From contig JAIPJC010000022.1 of the NCBI GenBank assembly GCA_021734345.1, forward strand, positions 1-34,006: a stretch of 34,006 nt of DNA, in the 5' to 3' direction. The DNA comes from Kiritimatiellales bacterium. GTDB taxonomy: Bacteria; Verrucomicrobiota; Kiritimatiellia; Kiritimatiellales; Pontiellaceae. Position 1 is the first letter of the stretch. Each line of letters opens with the position of its first letter. The notes below the pieces were generated by a model, which worked only from the letters and a program-made list of their open reading frames with translations, did not search any database and was not told the origin of the DNA. The translations under genes were made by a program, and so were the position numbers. Below, one piece after another: positions 1-7,242 of this stretch.

Positions 1-101
1 GATCCATTGGGTGGACCGCATGGGTTTTCGGCCTCACCCTGCGGGTTGGCGCGAATCAACGGTTCGAATGCTTTCATGCCGTTGAGTGTAAACCACTTGC
101 C

Positions 102-398
102 TCATAATGGCCAGATTCCCATTTCCGGATTTAGGATAAAGGCAGTGGTTTTCTGCAGCGTGCGTTGTGGACTGGCAGGCTCTTTCCCAATATAGGCCAC
201 ATCGGTCGCGCAGACGCGGCCCTGCTTATCCTTGGATACGGAGTAGTAAACCTCTTGTCCGGGCTGCGGTCGCTGATGGCGGCGGTGGATGGCTTTGATG
301 TGGATAAAGACACGGTCACCTCCCGATACGGGGGTTATGAAGCCGAATCCCTTTTCATCGTTCCATGTGGTGATTTTTCCCTGTACTTGTAAACGCAT
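102..398 (-). CDS. Cold-shock-domain protein, probably truncated CSD-DUF1294
   Basis: The 98-residue product is a cold-shock (OB-fold, nucleic-acid-binding) domain over residues 1-70, with an RNP1-like KGFGFI and an RNP2-like VFIHI motif. In the CSD-DUF1294 family this domain is followed by several membrane helices. Here the frame ends about 25 residues after the CSD, just where the first hydrophobic helix would begin (KTTAFIL, then NPEMGIWPL and stop). The remaining 100 bases of the window on this strand show no DUF1294-like continuation. The gene therefore looks like a truncated derivative, though a genuine short CSD protein cannot be excluded. The ATG at 398 has only a weak ribosome-binding site. 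Confidence 0.7.
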   Translation of the reverse strand: MRLQVQGKITTWNDEKGFGFITPVSGGDRVFIHIKAIHRRHQRPQPGQEVYYSVSKDKQGRVCATDVAYIGKEPASPQRTLQKTTAFILNPEMGIWPL

Positions 399-514
399 GT
401 TGAGTTTCTACAATTTGCCTGAGTGACATGAAATTGTAATTTTTGGGTTTTCCGTAGATTTTTATGGCAACCATGCGTCCGCGTTCATCTGCTTTGCACC
501 GTTGTTTTAATTAC

Positions 515-590
515 TGGGTACTGAATCACCTTCGTGTTCTCTGTGTTCTTCGTGGTGAATTCCTTCTGTAGCTTGGCGAGCACCTTTTCA
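515..590 (-). pseudogene. vsr 3'-end fragment
   Basis: Read on the minus strand, this stretch encodes KVLAKLQKEFTTKNTEN followed by KVIQYP. It parallels the C-terminal part of the intact vsr gene in this window (KVLARLRKELTAEHTEKVIPYP, 1861-1922 region), and nucleotide similarity is obvious across about 65 bases. No catalytic domain lies upstream, because the similarity stops just before the operator array of the fic gene. It is best read as the leftover 3' end of a second vsr copy. The core also resembles the accgaagaacac-type repeats common in environmental genomes, so part of the match may be repeat-derived. Confidence 0.5.
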
Positions 591-596
591 TGGCCG

Positions 597-675
597 TTAT
601 GGGCAATAAAATCCACATTATAGCCCATAAATAGATTGAATTGTGGGCTATAAATGCGCAACTTATGGCCCATGA
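597..675. promoter_or_regulatory. Four-copy palindromic operator-like array upstream of fic
   Basis: Four 13-bp sites related to TTATAGCCCATAA lie at 597-609 (TTATGGGCAATAA), 618-630 (TTATAGCCCATAA), 641-653 (TTGTGGGCTATAA, inverse) and 663-675 (TTATGGCCCATGA). Start-to-start spacing is 21, 23 and 22 bp, which is two helical turns. The last copy overlaps the fic start codon at 672. Sites 2 and 3 also form a perfect 9-bp inverted repeat (TATAGCCCA/TGGGCTATA). The arrangement fits a cooperative repressor bound over the promoter and start. A candidate regulator is the Fic protein's own C-terminal winged-helix-like region. Confidence 0.6.
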
Positions 676-1772
676 AATGGAATTGGCAGAAAGAGGGCTG
701 GCCGGAGTTCAGGTATGATTCCGCTGCATTGGCGGGATTGGAGGCGGAGTTCCTGACGTCGTCGGGCGTTTTGCTGGGTGCCTGCAAGCACCTTGATCCG
801 GAGCAGTTCGACGCATTGCGCGTGGAGCTGGTCAGCGAGGAGGCGCTGAAGACGTCGGCGATCGAGGGCGAGTTCCTCAACCGTGACAGTCTCCAGTCGT
901 CTATTCGCCGGCAATTCGGTTTGGAGGCCGACGGCCGCAGAATTCCGCCCGCCGAAGAGGGAATCGCGGAACTGATGGTGGAGGTCTACCGGACTTGGAA
1001 TGATCCGTTGACCGATGAAACGCTGTTCAACTGGCACGCCATGCTGACACGGGGCCGTCGCGATCTCGTAGATATGGGGTGCTACCGTGCGACGGCAAAT
1101 ACGATGCAGGTCGTTTCCGGCGCATTGGATCGCCGGACGATCCATTTCGAGGCCCCGCCATCGCACCGGGTGGCGCAAGAGATGGCGACATTCAACGGCT
1201 GGTTCAACCGTACTGCTCCCGGCGGGCTGTCCGCCTTGCCGTCGCTGACCCGCGCCGGGATTGCGCACCTCTACTTTGTCAGCATCCATCCGTTCGAAGA
1301 CGGAAACGGGCGCATTGGCCGCGCCATTGCGGTAAAATCCCTATCCCAGTCGATGGGAAGATCGAGCCTGATTGCGCTGGCGCACATGATCGAGGCCACC
1401 CGCAAGGACTACTATGCTGCATTGGAACGCAACAACCAGTTGCTGGAGGTCACGGATTGGCTGGAGTGGTTTGCCCGGACGGTGCTGGATGCGCAGGCAT
1501 ACACCGTCGAGTGTATCGAGTTCCTGATCAAGCAGGCCAAGCTGTATGCAAGGTTGGGCGGACAGCTCAACGAGCGCCAGGACAAGGTGCTCACCCGCAT
1601 GTTCAGGGAGGGACTCGGTGGTTTCGAGGGGGGGCTGAGCGCGGACAACTATATCCGCATCGCCAAGACCTCGGCATCCACGGCAACCCGCGATCTGCAG
1701 GATTTGGTAGCCAAGGGGGCGCTGGTTCGCACCGGCGAGCTGAAGGCGACGCGCTATCATCTCCATTTGTGA
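672..1772 (+). CDS. Fic family protein (DUF4172-Fic-wHTH)
   Basis: The 366-residue protein has the Fic core motif HPFEDGNGRIGR at residues 206-217; in this family the His is catalytic and transfers AMP (or another nucleotide moiety) to protein hydroxyls. The N-terminal part (MKWNWQKEGWP onward) resembles DUF4172. It carries SAIEGE at residues 62-67, the (S/T)xxxE(G/N) inhibitory-helix motif that keeps such enzymes auto-inhibited in cis. The last 50-60 residues look like a winged helix. I chose the ATG at 672 because the family usually starts MKWxW; an in-frame ATG at 654 would add six residues. No separate antitoxin is adjacent. The operator-like array overlapping the start suggests autoregulation. 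Confidence 0.9.
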   Translation: MKWNWQKEGWPEFRYDSAALAGLEAEFLTSSGVLLGACKHLDPEQFDALRVELVSEEALKTSAIEGEFLNRDSLQSSIRRQFGLEADGRRIPPAEEGIAELMVEVYRTWNDPLTDETLFNWHAMLTRGRRDLVDMGCYRATANTMQVVSGALDRRTIHFEAPPSHRVAQEMATFNGWFNRTAPGGLSALPSLTRAGIAHLYFVSIHPFEDGNGRIGRAIAVKSLSQSMGRSSLIALAHMIEATRKDYYAALERNNQLLEVTDWLEWFARTVLDAQAYTVECIEFLIKQAKLYARLGGQLNERQDKVLTRMFREGLGGFEGGLSADNYIRIAKTSASTATRDLQDLVAKGALVRTGELKATRYHLHL

Positions 1773-1781
1773 TCGGCGCGC

Positions 1782-2291
1782 CTACCTCTTTCGCTTCTTG
1801 GTGCCGTATTTAGTCTGTTCTTCGGCGGCCAGAAAAACTTCGGCATCCTCCTGTGCAGGATACGGGATCACCTTTTCCGTGTGTTCCGCGGTTAATTCCT
1901 TCCGCAGCCGCGCGAGCACCTTTGCGGGTTTCTTCAATTCGCATTCCCAGACGGTGACGACTTTCCATCCGAGTTTTTTCAAGGCGCGGCGGTGTTTCGT
2001 ATCGTTGGCGACGTTGCGGTCGAACTTGGCCTGCCAGAACTCGACGTTGCTCTTGGGGGTGGAGGCTGTTTTGCAGGTTGCGTGGCGATGCCAGAAGCAG
2101 CCGTGGACGAAGACGACGGTGTTGTATTTGCGCAGGACGATGTCGGGTTTGCCGGGCAGGTCTTTCCGGTGGAGGCTGAAGCGGTAGCCGGCGCGGTGGA
2201 GTATGGAGCGGACGGCCAGCTCGGGCTTGGTGTTCTTGCCGCGTATCCGGCCCATGAGTTTCGAGCGCTCTTCTGGTGTCAGCGAGTCCAT
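1782..2291 (-). CDS. vsr: Very short patch repair endonuclease
   Basis: The 169-residue product is a full Vsr nuclease. It starts MDSLTPEERSKLMGRIRGKN, and it has Asp50 in the GKPDIVL strand and the Zn/active-site block HGCFWH with His63 and His68, matching the E. coli Asp51/His64/His69 arrangement. Vsr nicks at T:G mismatches created by deamination of 5-methylcytosine and normally partners a C5-methyltransferase. No methyltransferase is visible in this window, so the gene is an orphan here. The tail beyond residue 130 (TAEHTEKVIPYP onward) is not typical of the fold and resembles a translated repeat. Gene ends converge with fic, only 9 bp apart. Confidence 0.92.
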   Translation of the reverse strand: MDSLTPEERSKLMGRIRGKNTKPELAVRSILHRAGYRFSLHRKDLPGKPDIVLRKYNTVVFVHGCFWHRHATCKTASTPKSNVEFWQAKFDRNVANDTKHRRALKKLGWKVVTVWECELKKPAKVLARLRKELTAEHTEKVIPYPAQEDAEVFLAAEEQTKYGTKKRKR

Positions 2292-2394
2292 GCCGGAAGC
2301 TAACCACGGATACTCGCGGGTGGACAGGGATTATTTGCAACGGATGGATGGAAGCAACGGAGGATAGAAAAAATTGTTCTGCCTCCAAATGGTT

Positions 2395-2765
2395 CTGCCC
2401 CTAAAACCTCATGCCTGAACTGGAGGGGTGATAGGCAAAATAATTTTATGCAGAATGATTCTGCTGTCTGCAATGGAAGGAGGGGACAAGGGTTCTGCCC
2501 CTGAAAAACCCAAGCCCGAACTGGATGGATGTTAGGCAAAATAATTTTATGCAGAATGATTCTGCTGACGTCCGTGCGTTGGAGGCTGGTTGTCTGCAAT
2601 GGAAGGAGGGGACAAGGGTTCTGCCCCTGAAAAACCCAAGCCCGAACTGGAGGTGTGATAGGCAAAATAATTTTATGCAGAATGATTCTACTGACGCCCG
2701 TGCGTTGGAGGCTGGTTGTCTGCAACGGAAGGAGGGGAAAAGGGTTCTGCCATGGCATCGACCGG
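2395..2765. repeat. Tandem array of 101/126-bp repeat units
   Basis: Three units start at about 2413, 2514 and 2640, with period 101 then 126 bp. The first unit lacks about 25 bp (the ctgacgtccgtgcgttggag part) present in the other two. Each carries GGCAAAATAATTTTATGC followed by the 15-nt palindrome GCAGAATGATTCTGC (at 2450, 2551 and, with one change, 2677), then GGAAGGAGGGGACAAGGGTT and CTGCCCCTGAAAAACCCAAG. A diverged partial unit precedes the array at about 2340-2400. The open frames across it are artefacts of the repeats. The rest of 2292-3031 holds no gene that I can support. Confidence 0.85.
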
Positions 2766-3031
2766 CCCCAAGGCTGAACTTCCTGTAGGGCTGTCATTGA
2801 ATTCTCTTTCCGGAACCGTTTTAGTTCCTTTCCGAGTGCCCGTCAAACCGGGGTTGCTTTTTCGATAAAAAATTATAAGACGTTTATGTCAATGTGTTTA
2901 ACGATTATTTAAAACACCACTGCTTCTGTCCTTCGAGGGAGAGACATAAAAAATGGGCGACAACGGCGCGTTTTTTTGGCAGAAATAGGTTTTCTATGTA
3001 AGTGGACGCGATAGAAGAGGGGTAGTTTGAT

Positions 3032-3925
3032 ATGAAGCGCTTGATTGTTTTTGTCTTTGCATTGGCCGGTGTGCTGGGAACTGGAACGGTTTCAGCCGAA
3101 ATGCACGAGTTCACAGCCAAAGACGGAAGTGTCGTTCAAGGCGAGATCATGGACTACAACGTCGATACCGACGTAGTTAGCATAAAGTCTGATCGCGGAA
3201 AAACCCTTCAGACCAAGGCAGGCACGTTCCGCGACGAGGACTTCAAGTATATCCGCGACTGGGATGCGGTGCGGCTCTTTTCCAAGAATACCCATTTCCG
3301 GGTTTATATCGACGGCCCCATGTCGAAGAATAAATGGACCAAGTACACGTGGTACCGGGGGCCTGGAAAGCGAGAGCCGTATGCAACATGGATAAACAAC
3401 TTCAATCGGATGGGGTATACCATTAAATTTGAGAACCAAACCGGCTATGATTTGGAGAATGTAGTGTTGAAATACTGCATCTACTACGAACAGGAGCGTT
3501 TGGACCACGCCGTCGAAAAGAAGGTTACCGATCTTGTCGTCCGTCCCTCGGTTCAACTGTTTACCATTGTGCCGAATGGAATAAACAAGAAGTTTGAATC
3601 AGCCAGCATTGTGCTGCGGAGCAAGGAATATGTCGGGGGTCGCCAAACTCTGTTGCGCTACTTGGAGGGAGATGGACGTTTATTCAGGAATAAAATGATC
3701 GGCATGGTGTTCCGGGCCGAAATCAAGACAGCCAGCGGATTTTCCGCGGTGCGCGAGGTTCGGCAGCCCATCGATCTATCCGAGGAATATGCATGGGTCG
3801 AACCTACCCCGGAGAACACCATCTGGCCGGATGACAGCCTCGATGAAAGCGAAGATACCAAGAAGCCACCTACCTTTTGGGATGAGAGAGGCGGAGGGGG
3901 CGGTAGTGACGGGGGCGGGGAGTAG
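3032..3925 (+). CDS. Secreted SHD1-like domain protein, function unknown
   Basis: The 297-residue protein begins with a clear Sec signal peptide (MKRLIVFVFALAGVLGTGTVSA, cleavage likely before EMHEF). Residues about 25-75 (EFTAKDGSVVQGEIMDY, then DRGKTLQTKAGTFRDEDFKYI) resemble the SHD1/SLA1-homology module seen in many planctomycete and verrucomicrobial exported proteins. The middle (residues 90-240) has no family I recognise and looks beta-rich. The C-terminus ends in an acidic segment and a Gly-rich run (GGGGGSDGGGE). The ATG has a good AGAGGGG ribosome-binding site. It lies 103 bp upstream of the next gene and may share its transcript. Confidence 0.7.
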   Translation: MKRLIVFVFALAGVLGTGTVSAEMHEFTAKDGSVVQGEIMDYNVDTDVVSIKSDRGKTLQTKAGTFRDEDFKYIRDWDAVRLFSKNTHFRVYIDGPMSKNKWTKYTWYRGPGKREPYATWINNFNRMGYTIKFENQTGYDLENVVLKYCIYYEQERLDHAVEKKVTDLVVRPSVQLFTIVPNGINKKFESASIVLRSKEYVGGRQTLLRYLEGDGRLFRNKMIGMVFRAEIKTASGFSAVREVRQPIDLSEEYAWVEPTPENTIWPDDSLDESEDTKKPPTFWDERGGGGGSDGGGE

Positions 3926-4028
3926 ATTCGGCCTAGGCACATTCTGGCATAGCGATTTCACCTTTATTTTTCGTAGAAATTTGGATATAGAACACCGGTT
4001 TGAAGTTCCACTGGTTTGAGGGGTCAAT

Positions 4029-5243
4029 ATGGGTAAAAACAAAAAACCATTTTTCGCCAAGCATGCGAAATCCAGTGCAATGCTCGTCAGCTTGATCATC
4101 CACGGCATCATCGTGCTTGTCGCCGTGTCGTTTGTAGCCTTCACCGTAATCAACAAGCAGGAAAAGGTGTTTGAAGCCAAAGAGGTCAAGCATCCCCGGA
4201 TGAAGCTCAAAAAACTTCAAGTACCGGTTAAGATCGAAAAACGCAAAAAGCAAACGGCAAAACTGCGCAAACGGGTCGTGGCCAAGAATACGCGCCAAAA
4301 TACCATGGATATCCAGATGCCGGAAATCACTGGAATACCCGCAGGATTGGGAGCCATGGATGTTTCCAGCGGGATCGGCGGCGATATCGGCTTCTCCATG
4401 CCCGAAATCAACTTTTTCGGAGTGAAGAAGAAGAGCGAAAAAGTGGTGTTCGTCGTGCTCGCGGGACCGGCCAGTACGGCGGGGGCGGACGGACGCTACA
4501 CCCCAAAGTCGCGCATGTGCTTCTCCACGATCCGGGCACGCCTGGACGACATGGTCATGAAACTGCCTGAATATGCTTTGTTCAACGCGTCGTTCTTCAT
4601 GTACGACATCGCCACACCGTTTTCCACGAACATGCTGCTGGCCACGCCCGAAAACAAGCAGAAGCTTGTCGATTGGGCCGCGCCGGTCAACCCGCTGGAA
4701 CTGGAAGAAACCTACGGTCCCGGCACGGTGTACGAAGGGTTCCCGGAGCGCTATTCCAAGCTTGATTGGTACAACGGGGATGTGATGACCAATGATATTC
4801 CGCCAGTCTTCCCCAAGTGGGTATACAACTACAACCCCGGTCCGCAGATCATGAAATATTTCAAGACGGGGGACAACGAGCTTCTCGACATGGAGTTTGT
4901 GCACTGGAATCGCGCGATTTGCTTTGCATTCGAGCAAAAGCCGGATGCGATATTCATCCTCACCACAAACTATATTGGCGAGGATCCGGGTGTGCTGGTG
5001 CAGGTTTTCATGAATATCTGCAAGGATCTCTACGGACCTGATCGCAGCAAATATCCAACCATCAATGTAGTGGTGCTGAGTCGTGTCGGGGTGGAGGAGG
5101 ATACGGCCGCCAACGTGCTGGCAAACCAGTATATGTCCATCATCAACGCCTTCCGCGGAAAAGGGGATGTCGTGAAGGATATCCGCGACCTCATGACGCC
5201 GGAAGAAAAAGCGGCGATGGATAAGTTGCCGGGCACCTTCTAG
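4029..5243 (+). CDS. Membrane-anchored protein with degenerate VWA-like domain
   Basis: The 404-residue protein has a short basic N-terminus, one transmembrane helix at about residues 18-41, then a long Lys/Arg-rich stretch (50-88), a topology reminiscent of TonB or GspL-type anchored proteins. From residue 137 it looks VWA-like: KVVFVVLAGPAS sits where a MIDAS DxSxS strand is expected, and KPDAIFILTTNYI resembles the later VWA strand. The metal-binding residues are missing, so metal-dependent adhesion is unlikely. I cannot name a specific function; a role in envelope assembly or gliding-like machinery would be a guess. The start has a GAGGGG ribosome-binding site 5 bp upstream. Confidence 0.65.
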   Translation: MGKNKKPFFAKHAKSSAMLVSLIIHGIIVLVAVSFVAFTVINKQEKVFEAKEVKHPRMKLKKLQVPVKIEKRKKQTAKLRKRVVAKNTRQNTMDIQMPEITGIPAGLGAMDVSSGIGGDIGFSMPEINFFGVKKKSEKVVFVVLAGPASTAGADGRYTPKSRMCFSTIRARLDDMVMKLPEYALFNASFFMYDIATPFSTNMLLATPENKQKLVDWAAPVNPLELEETYGPGTVYEGFPERYSKLDWYNGDVMTNDIPPVFPKWVYNYNPGPQIMKYFKTGDNELLDMEFVHWNRAICFAFEQKPDAIFILTTNYIGEDPGVLVQVFMNICKDLYGPDRSKYPTINVVVLSRVGVEEDTAANVLANQYMSIINAFRGKGDVVKDIRDLMTPEEKAAMDKLPGTF

Positions 5244-5264
5244 TTTCCGGCAATAGGATTTTGG

Positions 5265-5298
5265 AAACGCGGCGGACTATGCGACGTCGCGTTTTTTT
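5265..5298 (+). terminator. Probable rho-independent terminator
   Basis: AACGCGGCG pairs imperfectly with CGACGTCGCGTT and is followed by seven Ts at 5292-5298. It lies 22 bp after the stop of the VWA-like gene and separates region 2 from the large operon. Confidence 0.6.
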
Positions 5299-5307
5299 GT
5301 TATCTAT

Positions 5308-5329
5308 CTTTTGTTGTCCTTAACAAAAG
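5308..5329. promoter_or_regulatory. 8-bp inverted repeat before the large operon
   Basis: CTTTTGTT and AACAAAAG form a perfect 8-bp inverted repeat separated by GTCCTT. It lies 53 bp upstream of the first operon gene's ATG and directly downstream of the terminator, which is the expected place for an operator of the long operon. A simple hairpin role is also possible. I see no convincing -35/-10 pair. Confidence 0.4.
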
Positions 5330-5381
5330 GTCGGGAAACGTCATCTTGGTGGTCTGCACACGGGGATTCAAGGGAGGTTGC

Positions 5382-6560
5382 ATGGGAAAATGGGTTTGGT
5401 TTGCATGGGCGACGTCGATCGTATTCTGTAGCTATTCCGCCGATTGGCCAGTTTGGCGCGGTCCGGACGCCAATGGGATTTCGAGTGAAACCGGCTTGAA
5501 CCCAACAGGCGCGCACGTTCTTTGGACAAAGGAACTCGGCGTTGGGCATTCGACCGTATCCGTCAAGGATGGACGGCTCTACACGATGGGCAACATTGAA
5601 GACAAGGACGTGGTCTACTGTCTCGATGCCAAGACCGGCGAAAAGATCTGGGATCATTCATACGACTGCCCGGCCGGAAACTATCCGGGTCCGCGTGCGA
5701 CGCCTGTTTGCTCCGGGGATAGGGTCTACACCTTCAGTCGGGAGGGCCTGCTGATCTGCTTCGATGCGGTGTCTGGCGCCGTGGCATGGAAGACAGACGT
5801 CTTGGACAAGTCCGGCAATGAAAACATAAAGTGGGGTCTGGCATCCTCGCCTGTCATCGAGGGCGATCTCATCCTGCTCAATGTCGGCGAGTCCGGCGTT
5901 GCGGTTGACAGGAACAGCGGGAAAATAAAATGGAAGAGCGTCGGCAAGTCCAGCTACGCCACGCCGGTGGTGTTCGACCATAAGGGCAAGCGCTGCGCCG
6001 CCATCTTTTCCGCGCCGGGTCTACAGATCGTCGATGTAGCTACAGGCAAGAAGCTCGACTCTTTCAACTGGGAAACCAAGTACGATATCAATGGCGCCGA
6101 TCCGATTGTCATGGGCGACCGGATTTTCATCTCCTCTGGCTACGACCACGGCTGCGCCATGCTCGATTTTTCGTCCGGAAAATTGAAGAAGGTTTGGGAG
6201 AGCGATGTGCTCAACAACCAGTTCAGCAGCAGCATCCTCATTGATGGCTACTTGTACAGTGTTGATGGCCAAGCCAAGAAAAAAGGGCATTTGCGGTGCA
6301 TCTCCGCCGTGGACGGTGTCGAGCAGTGGAGCATGCCGATCGGGTTTGGCTCGCTGATCTCAGCCGACGGTAAGCTGATTGCCCTAGGCGAGGACGGAAC
6401 GCTCTACTTCGCCGAAGCCACGCCCAAGGCCTATAAGGAAATCTCGCAATTCAAGACCGGCCTGTCCCAGCTCTGTTGGACGCCGCCGGCGCTCGCAAAC
6501 GGCATCATCTATTGCCGCAACGACAAGGGGACGCTCGTCGCGATCGATGTCAGCAAATAA
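5382..6560 (+). CDS. PQQ-like (BamB-type) beta-propeller, exported
   Basis: The 392-residue protein has a signal peptide (MGKWVWFAWATSIVFCSYSA) and then DWPVWRGPDANGIS, the WPxxRGPxxNGI start that recurs in verrucomicrobial PQQ-like propeller proteins. Repeats such as YCLDAKTGEKIWDHS, CFDAVSGAVAWKTD and AVDRNSGKIKWKS are typical Ala/Asp-x-x-Thr-Gly-x-x-x-Trp blades. Such proteins are usually periplasmic scaffolds rather than true PQQ enzymes, and no PQQ biosynthesis gene is present here. The ATG at 5382 is preferred over an upstream TTG because it has a GGGAGG ribosome-binding site. It is the first gene of the operon and overlaps the next by 14 bp. Confidence 0.88.
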   Translation: MGKWVWFAWATSIVFCSYSADWPVWRGPDANGISSETGLNPTGAHVLWTKELGVGHSTVSVKDGRLYTMGNIEDKDVVYCLDAKTGEKIWDHSYDCPAGNYPGPRATPVCSGDRVYTFSREGLLICFDAVSGAVAWKTDVLDKSGNENIKWGLASSPVIEGDLILLNVGESGVAVDRNSGKIKWKSVGKSSYATPVVFDHKGKRCAAIFSAPGLQIVDVATGKKLDSFNWETKYDINGADPIVMGDRIFISSGYDHGCAMLDFSSGKLKKVWESDVLNNQFSSSILIDGYLYSVDGQAKKKGHLRCISAVDGVEQWSMPIGFGSLISADGKLIALGEDGTLYFAEATPKAYKEISQFKTGLSQLCWTPPALANGIIYCRNDKGTLVAIDVSK

Positions 6561-7242
6561 AACCATTCTAATCTGCCAATGCGCCGCGCGCGGCTTGGTC
6601 AATGTAGACGCGGCTTCCAGCCGCGTTGCGCCTGAAGAGTCCGTCGTCATCCCCGACCTCTGCCGCGCCGCCGCCGAAAAGGATCCAATCCTTGGAACTC
6701 GTTTTTCGGAAATCCACGCCTGCCATCCCCGCGCCGTCCGGGCTCTTTTTTCCTTTGCCGGGTTCCCGCTTCCTGAAGGCGCAAAACTGCATAACCACCG
6801 CCATCCGGTCGGCCCGCCAGCCGATAATCCATCCGTCCAATCCGACACCGCATGGTTTCCGGTCATCGACTACGACCGTTGCACCAGCTGCGGACAGTGC
6901 TTCCAGTTCTGCTTGTTCGGAGTCTATGAGAAGGACGAATCAGGCAGGGTGGTGGTGGCGAATCCGCAAAGTTGCAAAAACAACTGCCCGGCCTGCGCGC
7001 GGATCTGCCCCGAGGCCGCGATCATTTTTCCAAAGGTCGGCGAGTCGCCTATCAATGGAGCAGAGATTTCCGACGAAGACGGACTCAAGGCCAATATCAA
7101 GGTCAACGTCGACGAAATCCTTGGCGACGATGTCTATGCTGCACTCACCGCCCGTAGGCAGAAGCGCCGCGCATTGCTCAACGAGAAGAAAATCGGGAAG
7201 GCATTGGCAGAGCGGAAAAAGTATTTTGGGGAGAAGTCATGA
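6547..7242 (+). CDS. 2x[4Fe-4S] ferredoxin-like protein with extra N-terminal Cys domain
   Basis: The 231-residue cytoplasmic protein carries two [4Fe-4S] motifs: C112-x2-C115-x2-C118-x3-C122 and C143-x3-C147-x2-C150-x3-C154. The first 100 residues are not ferredoxin. They contain ILICQCA (C10, C12), PDLC (C39) and HACHPRAV (C59), a spacing that recalls the N-terminal parts of HdrA/MvhD-type redox proteins, though I cannot assign it firmly. Residues 20-28 (VDAASSRVA) are the translation of a family A palindromic repeat at 6603-6631. The C-terminus is basic and helical. It overlaps the genes on both sides and probably donates electrons to the radical SAM enzyme or to the redox complex encoded downstream. 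Confidence 0.8.
   Translation: MSANKTILICQCAARGLVNVDAASSRVAPEESVVIPDLCRAAAEKDPILGTRFSEIHACHPRAVRALFSFAGFPLPEGAKLHNHRHPVGPPADNPSVQSDTAWFPVIDYDRCTSCGQCFQFCLFGVYEKDESGRVVVANPQSCKNNCPACARICPEAAIIFPKVGESPINGAEISDEDGLKANIKVNVDEILGDDVYAALTARRQKRRALLNEKKIGKALAERKKYFGEKS
6603..6631. repeat. Family A palindromic repeat, in-frame
   Basis: The core TGTAGACGCGGCTTCCAGCC continues with GCGTTGCGC. GCGGCTTCCAGCCGC is a palindrome. It is translated as VDAASSRVA inside the ferredoxin-like gene. Confidence 0.85.

Noticed and set aside
2395-2765. CRISPR array
   Set aside because: Units are 101/126 bp and near-identical along their whole length, so there are no unique spacers; no cas genes are present.
2300-2797. 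165-residue minus-strand frame across the repeat array
   Set aside because: Its protein is the repeat unit translated three times, it has no ribosome-binding site, and both strands stay open only because of the repeats.
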